Shown one piece after another: positions 5,272-10,696 of a stretch of DNA of 10,696 nucleotides. Origin of the DNA: Verrucomicrobiota bacterium (GTDB taxonomy: Bacteria; Verrucomicrobiota; Verrucomicrobiia; Limisphaerales; J093); contig JARYMD010000127.1 of assembly GCA_029907285.1 (NCBI GenBank), positions 1-10,696 of the forward strand, in the 5' to 3' direction. The notes beneath the pieces are model-generated. The model made no database searches. It was not told the DNA's origin and saw only the letters and a program-made list of their open reading frames with translations. Made by a program: the position numbers and the translations under genes. Positions within the stretch are counted from its first letter, which is position 1; every line of letters begins with the position of its first letter.

Positions 5272-8200
5272 GTGAACCGCAAGGCACCAACGTTGGTTCT
5301 TCTTCTGCGCGTCGCTCTGGCATGGTCGGGGACGGTCATCTTGTCTGGCTCTGAATCGGCATCGTCTGCGGATGCCAGTGAGGCGGCATCAGAAGAAGCG
5401 CGCGCCACAAATCATGTATTGCTTCTTCCCGGCAATGGCGGATTTGCCGAGCTTCCCATTGAACCGTTCAGGGGGCTTACGAACGCGACGATCGAATGCT
5501 GGGTGCGCTGGGATGAATTGGTCAGTGCGAGGCATGCGTTCAACTTTGGAGAGGCCTTGCGGGGCATGCGCGGCGTTCGGCGGGTGTTCAATTATGGGAG
5601 CCCATGGCGTGATGTCAGCATTCTGAGCATGGAAGGGAACGGTCTTGGGCTGGTGGTTGCGGACGAGAAACGAAATCTGAACTGGCTGCGCGTGCCGGAC
5701 GTGCTGATGGGGGGCGAATGGTGTCACATCGCTGCAGTCATAGGCAACGGCGAGATGCAAGTTTACTTGAATGGTTTTCCGCTGCGGCCACCGCAGAAGT
5801 GCACCGGGAGCTTCGCCACGGCTGACTCGAACGGGCGCTGTTACCTCGGGAAGTCTGTCACGGAATCAGACTCCGAACCCACCATGGCCGGTGCAATCGA
5901 CGAGTTCAGGGTGTGGAACCATCTGCGCGGACCGGATGCCATTCGCCGGGACATGTTCCGCAGAGTGCAAGAGAGCGAGCCGGGCCTTGTCTGGTTCGCG
6001 GATTTCGAGCCTGAGCCGGAGGAAACTGATGGCACTTTGAAAGGGGTCAAGTTGGAAGGCGGCGCGCGCCTGGTTGTCGAAAACTTGCCCAAGCCGGAAG
6101 AATTGCGTCAGGCGCCGCCCAGATTCGGCCCTCGAATGGCGCCGGGCGGTCCCGGGGGTCCGGGTGGGTTTGGCGGTTCAGGATGGCGTGGGCGTTCGCC
6201 GCCGCTCGGTTTTCTGACCGGTCTGCTGAGTGCGTTTTGCGTGATGCACGCTCTGCTGTTCGCGTTCCAGCCGGCCGCACGCAATCACCTTTATTTTGCC
6301 CTGATCAGCGGTTTGGCAGCCGGAATGACGTGGCCCGGGTCAGAAAGAAGCGGCATAGGGATACACTGGCTGGCTTTGCTTGCGGTGCTGACCCTGCGCC
6401 TTTTTCAGTCGCTGTTTGAGCCGGAGGACTCAGAACCCAGGGAAAAAGGCGGGGAACCCGGCCGGGAATCCGGCGAAGAATCCGGTCGGAGTCTGTACAG
6501 GCATTTCGTTGGTTCGGGTCATCGCCGTTTTCGCACGATGGTGTTGGGCGCGTTGATCGTGTGCGCAGTGGGGGTGATTGACAAGAACGTGATGTCGCTC
6601 GGGGTGGCGATGGAAGTGGCGCGGTTAATTGCCCTTGTCATATTGATCCGAGCCGCGCTGCTTATTTTGCGGATTGCCTGGGGTTCATGGCGGCAGAAAC
6701 GGGAGGGCGCGCGCCTGATTGGTTTGGGCCTTGGCGCACTGCTGGTCCTGTCAGAGATTCCAGCACCGATCCCGCGGATCGGCGGGCTGACATTTGGCCA
6801 ACTTGGCGTGGTGATCTTTTTCTGCGCGATGTCAGTTCACCTTGCGAAAACTTTTGCCATGGCAAATCGGCGGCTTGCCCTCCAAGCTGCAGAATTAAAC
6901 GAATCGAATGCGCGCCTCAGACAAGCCAATGAGGCTATCGAACAACAGAAACACGATCTTGCCGAAGCCAAAGCCGCCGCCGAAGCGGCAAACGAGGCCA
7001 AGTCAAGGTTTCTTGCGAGCGTGTCGCACGAACTGCGCACGCCGCTGAACGCAATCATCGGCTACAGCGAAATGCTGCAGGAAATCGCAGCCGAGGATGG
7101 CAGCCACCAGTACCTGAGCGACCTGCAGAAGATTCACGCCGCCGCACATCATCAGTTGACGCTCATAAACGACATTCTGGATTTGTCGAAAGTCGAAGCC
7201 GGAAAGATGACGGTGTTGGCCGAGGAATTCGACGTAGCCGAACTTGTAAACGACGTTGTTTCCACCGTTCAGCCGTTGATCGCGAAAGGCGAAGCCAGAT
7301 TGTCTGTGCATTGCGAGAAGGATGCCGGCCGAATGTGTTCGGACCCGACGAAAGTGCGGCAGATACTGTTCAATCTGCTCAGCAACGCCGCGAAGTTCAC
7401 GCCCCGGGGCCAAATCGAAGTCCGGGTTGCCCGGCTCAGCACCGGTGCCGCGGAAACCGGCGCAGTGACTTCGGGCGCTTTGGAACACGGCGAGAAAGCA
7501 CTGTCGCGCCCGGAGGAGCACAATGGCGGCGCCGGCAAAAGTGGCGGTGATCAGATCGTGTTCGTGGTTTCAGACACCGGCATTGGGATGACACAAGAAC
7601 AGGTCAAGTGTCTCTTCCAGCCTTTTGCGCAGGTCGATGTGGCGGCCGCCAGAAAACACGGTGGGACAGGTCTTGGCCTGGCGCTTGTGAAGCGGTTTTG
7701 TGATCTCCTCGGCGGCGAGGTCAGCGTCGAAACTGAGCCCGGCAAAGGGTCCACATTCACAGTGAAACTCCCGGCACAACTCAAGCTGTGCCGGGAAGAA
7801 GCACCGTTGGCGGTCACAGCCAAACCACCGGTGATTGTCCAGGCGCAAGGCAGGAGCGGAGAAACCTCGCCGCTAGTGCTTGTAATTGATGATGACCCTT
7901 CAGCGCGCGATCTGCTCGAGCGGGCGCTTCGCCGCGACGGTTTTGATGTTGTCACCGCCGCAGACGGGCTCGACGGAGTGCGCTTGCTGGAACGGATCAG
8001 GCCCGCGGTCATTACGCTCGATGTGATCATGCCTCCGCCCGACGGCTGGGCCGTGCTCACCATGCTCAAGAGCAATCCGGCCACCGCTGATATCCCCGTG
8101 GTGATGGCCACCGTGGTTGATCAGCAAAACATCGCGTTCGCTCTGGGCGCAGACGAGTACCTGATCAAGCCGATTGATCGCGACCGCCTCAGCAAAGTCA

Positions 8201-8610
8201 CGGCCCGGTTTCGCGTCCAAACCAAAAAACGCCGGGTGTTGATCGTTGAAGACGACGCTGCCACTCGAGATTGGCTGAAGCGCGCCCTTGAACGAGAGGG
8301 ATGGGAAGTCATCGAGGCGGTCAACGGACGTCCTGCTGTCGAGCTTGCGAAAACCACAACGCCGGACCTGATTCTGTTGGATTTGTTGATGCCGGAGATG
8401 GACGGTTTCGAGTTTCTCGATGTCATTCGGCGTGACGCCGGTCAGACGCGCGTGCCGGTGATCGTGCTCACCGCCAAAGAGCTCACCGAAGACGAGAGAA
8501 AACGGCTGACCGGCTGCGTGAACCGCATTTTGCGCAAAGGCGGTCTGTCGCCGACCGACCTGATTCGTGAGATTCGTGCCGTGCTGCGAACTGTCCTCAG
8601 CCAGCCGTGA
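5272..8610 (+). CDS. Hybrid sensor histidine kinase: LamG-like domain, membrane domain, HisKA, HATPase, two receivers
   Basis: This is a 1112-residue two-component sensor. A signal peptide (residues 1 to about 30) leads to an extracytoplasmic LamG/concanavalin-like domain at about 45-270 (ATIECWVRWDE, WCHIAAVIGNGEMQVYLNG, GAIDEFRVWN). A Gly/Pro linker (289-304) follows. About seven hydrophobic segments lie between 312 and 528, resembling a 7TMR-DISM arrangement, with an acidic Gly/Ser/Glu loop. A coiled coil occupies 529-577. HisKA carries His586 in SHELRTPLNAIIG. The HATPase domain shows the N box with Asn701 and Asn705, the G1 box DTGIG (Asp768) and the G2 box GGTGLGL (797-803). Receiver 1 has its acidic cluster at 873-875, Asp917 and KPID. 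Receiver 2 has Asp994/995, Asp1037 and a late Lys (ILRKGG). All catalytic residues look intact. The GTG at 5272 has AGGGAG 12 bases upstream and places the signal peptide at the N-terminus; a TTG at 5224 would add 16 charged residues. No output domain or separate response regulator is present. Confidence 0.93.
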   Translation: MNRKAPTLVLLLRVALAWSGTVILSGSESASSADASEAASEEARATNHVLLLPGNGGFAELPIEPFRGLTNATIECWVRWDELVSARHAFNFGEALRGMRGVRRVFNYGSPWRDVSILSMEGNGLGLVVADEKRNLNWLRVPDVLMGGEWCHIAAVIGNGEMQVYLNGFPLRPPQKCTGSFATADSNGRCYLGKSVTESDSEPTMAGAIDEFRVWNHLRGPDAIRRDMFRRVQESEPGLVWFADFEPEPEETDGTLKGVKLEGGARLVVENLPKPEELRQAPPRFGPRMAPGGPGGPGGFGGSGWRGRSPPLGFLTGLLSAFCVMHALLFAFQPAARNHLYFALISGLAAGMTWPGSERSGIGIHWLALLAVLTLRLFQSLFEPEDSEPREKGGEPGRESGEESGRSLYRHFVGSGHRRFRTMVLGALIVCAVGVIDKNVMSLGVAMEVARLIALVILIRAALLILRIAWGSWRQKREGARLIGLGLGALLVLSEIPAPIPRIGGLTFGQLGVVIFFCAMSVHLAKTFAMANRRLALQAAELNESNARLRQANEAIEQQKHDLAEAKAAAEAANEAKSRFLASVSHELRTPLNAIIGYSEMLQEIAAEDGSHQYLSDLQKIHAAAHHQLTLINDILDLSKVEAGKMTVLAEEFDVAELVNDVVSTVQPLIAKGEARLSVHCEKDAGRMCSDPTKVRQILFNLLSNAAKFTPRGQIEVRVARLSTGAAETGAVTSGALEHGEKALSRPEEHNGGAGKSGGDQIVFVVSDTGIGMTQEQVKCLFQPFAQVDVAAARKHGGTGLGLALVKRFCDLLGGEVSVETEPGKGSTFTVKLPAQLKLCREEAPLAVTAKPPVIVQAQGRSGETSPLVLVIDDDPSARDLLERALRRDGFDVVTAADGLDGVRLLERIRPAVITLDVIMPPPDGWAVLTMLKSNPATADIPVVMATVVDQQNIAFALGADEYLIKPIDRDRLSKVTARFRVQTKKRRVLIVEDDAATRDWLKRALEREGWEVIEAVNGRPAVELAKTTTPDLILLDLLMPEMDGFEFLDVIRRDAGQTRVPVIVLTAKELTEDERKRLTGCVNRILRKGGLSPTDLIREIRAVLRTVLSQP

Positions 8611-8634
8611 TTTATAAGCGGCGCGTCCCGCCCT

Positions 8635-8663
8635 GCATGAAACCGTGCATGAGACGATCATGC
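8635..8663 (+). promoter_or_regulatory. Overlapping short hairpins between sensor kinase and DedA gene
   Basis: GCATGA occurs at 8635-8640 and again at 8647-8652, and its complement TCATGC lies at 8658-8663. The second copy forms a perfect six-pair stem with a five-base loop; the first could pair with the same sequence instead. There is no U-run. It could be a 3' end hairpin of the kinase mRNA or nothing more than a chance palindrome in this 93-base spacer. Confidence 0.25.
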
Positions 8664-8703
8664 TTGCAGATTCGGCACAAGATAGGTTAGGGATGCCGCC
8701 GAC

Positions 8704-9351
8704 ATGATCAAAGGACTCATCGACTGGTACCTGCAATCGCTTGATGCGGGCGGGTATCCCCTGATCGCTTTGTTGATGGCAATCGAAAGCTCGATTGTTC
8801 CGTTGCCGAGCGAGCTTGTGATTCCGCCTGCGGCCATGATGGCCCACAAACAGGGGAACCTCAGCATGGCCGGCATCGTCATCGCAGGAGCAATCGGGTC
8901 ATGGATCGGCGCAACGGCGATGTATTGGGCGTCGCGGCTGGCGGGCCGGCCCCTTGTGCTGCGTTACGGCAAGTATTTTTTTGTGCCCGAGCACAAGGTG
9001 ATCGCCGCTGAACTGTGGGCCAACAGATTCGGGTCGCCGGGCATTTTCATCGCGCGGCTTCTGCCCGTCGTTCGGCATTTGATCGGAATCCCGGCGGGGA
9101 TTGTCCGAATGAACTACCGGCTGTTCTCGATATTCACTCTGTTGGGATCGACTCTCTGGTGTGCTGTGCTTTGCTGGGTCGGCGTGATGGCGGGCAAGGA
9201 CGAACGGCTGTTGCGAGGCGAGCTGCATCGAGTGACCCTGTGGCTGGTTGGCGCACTGGTTGTGCTCGGGTTGATGTATTATTTTCTGGTCCACCGTTTC
9301 ATGAGGCCGCGCGCGGAATCGCAAAACCAGGGAGCCGCCAAAGCCAAATAA
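8704..9351 (+). CDS. DedA-family (VTT/SNARE-associated) membrane protein
   Basis: This is a 215-residue polytopic inner-membrane protein of the DedA superfamily, several members of which recycle undecaprenyl phosphate or scramble phospholipids across the membrane; the lipid moved here cannot be read from sequence. The re-entrant motif is clear: ESSIVPLPSELVIPPAA, with Glu28 and Glu37 and the two prolines. The second signature is FIARLLPVVRHLIGIPAG, with Arg118, Pro121 and Arg124. Further helices follow at about residues 140-163 and 177-196, and the tail (RPRAESQNQGAAKAK) is basic and polar. Length is typical. ATG 8704 is preceded by TAGGGA ending 10 bases upstream. It follows the sensor kinase by 93 bases in the same direction and may be co-transcribed with it or separate. 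It converges with the PTS gene. Confidence 0.9.
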   Translation: MIKGLIDWYLQSLDAGGYPLIALLMAIESSIVPLPSELVIPPAAMMAHKQGNLSMAGIVIAGAIGSWIGATAMYWASRLAGRPLVLRYGKYFFVPEHKVIAAELWANRFGSPGIFIARLLPVVRHLIGIPAGIVRMNYRLFSIFTLLGSTLWCAVLCWVGVMAGKDERLLRGELHRVTLWLVGALVVLGLMYYFLVHRFMRPRAESQNQGAAKAK

Positions 9352-9363
9352 GATGAAACCTTC

Positions 9364-9388
9364 CCCGGCCGCAGATTGTTCTGCCGGG
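9364..9388 (+). terminator. Stem-loop just after the DedA gene
   Basis: CCCGGC (9364-9369) and GCCGGG (9383-9388) can pair. An alternative inner pairing, GCAG with CTGC around ATTGTT, extends the structure. It lies 12 bases after the stop codon, the usual place for a terminator, but no run of T follows, so factor-independent termination is uncertain. Confidence 0.35.
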
Positions 9389-9417
9389 TCAATTCGTGTG
9401 ATTGATACTCATGTACG

Positions 9418-9453
9418 ATCGGCCGTCCGATTGATGCGGCCGAGGACGGCCGC
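9418..9453. repeat. Two adjacent GC-rich palindromes between convergent genes
   Basis: ATCGG (9418-9422), CCGT, CCGAT (9427-9431) is followed by a perfect seven-pair hairpin GCGGCCG (9436-9442), AGGA, CGGCCGC (9447-9453). They lie in the 175-base spacer 9352-9526 between the stops of the DedA and PTS genes. They may help end transcription from either side, or belong to a dispersed palindrome family. The rest of the spacer shows no gene. Confidence 0.4.
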
Positions 9454-9526
9454 GCTCCCGGTGCCGTTGTTTTCTCCAACGCGCTGCGTCTGCACGGAAA
9501 TGACCAGTCAACCTAATCCGCGAATC

Positions 9527-10696
9527 TCACCGGCGGGGCGATTCCGGTTTGTTCGGCTGGTCACCCGTTGAGCTTTCCGGGTCGGCCGGATTTGCCAGTC
9601 GCTGGCGCTCGGCAATCTTTGCGAACGGGTAATAGACAGCCATCGCAATGCCAATCGAGCACACCGCCCACACCGCCGCTTTCCAGTCGCCCCCGGTCAC
9701 AAGGTAATGGCCAATTATGGGTGGGGTCGTCCACGGAACATTCACAAAGGGCCGATGAATGATGTTCCAATGCATCAGCAGGTACGTGCCGGTCGTCAAA
9801 ACCAGCGCGTTTAGAATGTACGGAATCATCAGGACCGGATTGAGCACTATCGGAAACCCGAAAAAGATCGGCTCATTAATGCCGAAAATTTGCGTTGGAA
9901 GAGACAATCGGCTGACCTTCCGATAGCCGGGGTCCTTCGAGTTGAGCATGATCAGCGCAAGCGCGATTGTTGCGCCGGTGCCGCCGACGTTGACGAATAT
10001 CGTGAAGAACCCCAACGCAGTCACGTATGGCAACGGCTGGCCAGCCATGGCGGCGTTCACATTCTCGGCGAGGTATTGGAGGAAAACCGGTGCCACTATC
10101 GCGTCCATCGCATTGTCGCCGTTGATGCCTACCGACCAGAGCAGCGTGACAAGAAACGCATACACCAGAATGCCGGGCAACGTGTTCAGCGCGAATAGCA
10201 AAGGCGAGATTGCCGCCTGGACCATGCGGTTGATGTCAACCCCGAGCACAAACCGCAGCAGCCAGAACAAAACCACCAGAACAAACATGGGGACAAGCGA
10301 CACGAAAGACTCATACACAATCTCAGGCACATTCCGCGGCAGCTTTATGACAAGGTTCTTGTCGGTGAACCACTTCTGGACGCGCACCGTAATGAGTGCG
10401 ACCAGAATCGCCGTGAACAGCCCTTTTGACTCGAGGCCGTCCATGTCGAACGCGAGATTTTCCAGACGCAGTTGAATCATCAGAAAAACCAATGTTGCCA
10501 TCGATGCGCTCACGATGGCTTCCTGCCCCAACCGCTTTCCATGATCGTAGGCGATGCTGAAACAGGCGAACACAGCGAGCAGCCCGAACGTGGCTTTGAC
10601 GGGCACCCTGAGAAAATGCGCCCATGGCTCGATCAGCTTTGCCCAGCCTGAAACGGGGAACTCGGTAACGATAATGAAGAAACCGCCGATGATCGT
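9527..10696 (-). CDS. PTS lactose/cellobiose-type EIIC membrane component (N-terminus beyond window)
   Basis: This is a sugar-translocating membrane subunit of the phosphotransferase system, lactose/cellobiose/diacetylchitobiose family. The frame stays open to the right edge, giving 389 visible residues; a GTG at 10606 is internal, because codons before it already read like the family (TIIGGFFIIVTEFPVSGWAKL). Only some 40-60 N-terminal residues should be missing. Multiple membrane helices are evident. The family signature GINEPIFFGFPIVLNP is present, with its Glu at visible residue 275, as is PWTTPP further on. The motif usually written GIHG reads GINGDN here (codon 10121-10123), so the conserved His is Asn. 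The C-terminus ends in a polar tail (GDQPNKPESPRR). No EIIA, EIIB or glycosidase gene lies within the window, so the phosphoryl donor and the substrate are unknown. It converges with the DedA gene. Confidence 0.88.
   Translation of the reverse strand, partial: TIIGGFFIIVTEFPVSGWAKLIEPWAHFLRVPVKATFGLLAVFACFSIAYDHGKRLGQEAIVSASMATLVFLMIQLRLENLAFDMDGLESKGLFTAILVALITVRVQKWFTDKNLVIKLPRNVPEIVYESFVSLVPMFVLVVLFWLLRFVLGVDINRMVQAAISPLLFALNTLPGILVYAFLVTLLWSVGINGDNAMDAIVAPVFLQYLAENVNAAMAGQPLPYVTALGFFTIFVNVGGTGATIALALIMLNSKDPGYRKVSRLSLPTQIFGINEPIFFGFPIVLNPVLMIPYILNALVLTTGTYLLMHWNIIHRPFVNVPWTTPPIIGHYLVTGGDWKAAVWAVCSIGIAMAVYYPFAKIAERQRLANPADPESSTGDQPNKPESPRR

Noticed and set aside
7551..8111. 186-codon minus-strand frame rich in Ser and Thr
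   Set aside because: It is an antisense shadow of the HATPase and first receiver domains.
7900..8847. 315-codon open frame on the minus strand
   Set aside because: It lies opposite the receiver domains and the start of the DedA gene, both strongly supported on the plus strand. Its translation shows no recognisable domain; long antisense frames are common opposite GC-rich genes.
1..10696. Defence system, CRISPR array, prophage or integrative element
   Set aside because: No direct-repeat array, nuclease, integrase, transposase or phage gene is recognisable. The palindromic elements found are short and carry no genes.

Overview
The window is bacterial chromosomal DNA of moderately high GC. It holds seven reasonably certain protein genes, one probable gene end at the left edge and a gene cut by the right edge. 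No rRNA, tRNA, CRISPR array, transposase or phage gene was seen. Several features together suggest, by inference only, a member of the Verrucomicrobiota or a close relative within the PVC group: a LamG-type extracellular domain fused to a hybrid histidine kinase, a B12-binding radical SAM protein of the DUF4070 type, a lone cellobiose-type PTS membrane component, and many palindromic elements between genes.

Layout. Positions 2-187 look like the C-terminal end of a membrane protein. A decayed palindromic repeat (184-238) follows directly. A compact plus-strand group comes next: two unrecognised proteins, each with a coiled-coil or charged N-terminal part and a single C-terminal membrane anchor (277-954 and 1014-1523); an O6-alkylguanine-DNA alkyltransferase (1520-2164) whose start codon overlaps the stop of the gene before it; and a B12/radical SAM enzyme (2168-3658) that starts three bases further on. 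A fuller copy of the palindromic repeat (3664-3777) separates this group from a membrane-anchored alpha/beta hydrolase (3850-4770). A possible 26-codon ORF overlaps the start of the hydrolase.

The 501-base gap 4771-5271 is rich in structure. It holds a 92-base inverted repeat whose arms are themselves hairpins, a near-consensus sigma-54 promoter, and a strong hairpin in the presumed leader. It leads into a 1112-residue hybrid sensor kinase (5272-8610) with signal peptide, LamG-like domain, about seven membrane segments, coiled coil, HisKA, HATPase and two receiver domains. A DedA-family membrane protein (8704-9351) follows. It converges, across a hairpin-rich spacer, with a minus-strand lactose/cellobiose-type PTS EIIC gene (9527-10696, N-terminus outside the window).

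How the genes fit together. The 277-3658 group may be one transcription unit, but no shared pathway is evident beyond DNA alkylation repair for the alkyltransferase. The sensor kinase appears to sit under its own sigma-54 promoter, to sense something outside the cell (LamG-like domains often bind glycans or proteins), and to pass phosphate to its own receiver domains. Its downstream partner is not in the window. The points most worth following up are the two families of palindromic elements, the sigma-54-controlled LamG sensor, the pair of tail-anchored coiled-coil proteins coupled to ogt, and the His-to-Asn change in the EIIC substrate-site motif.
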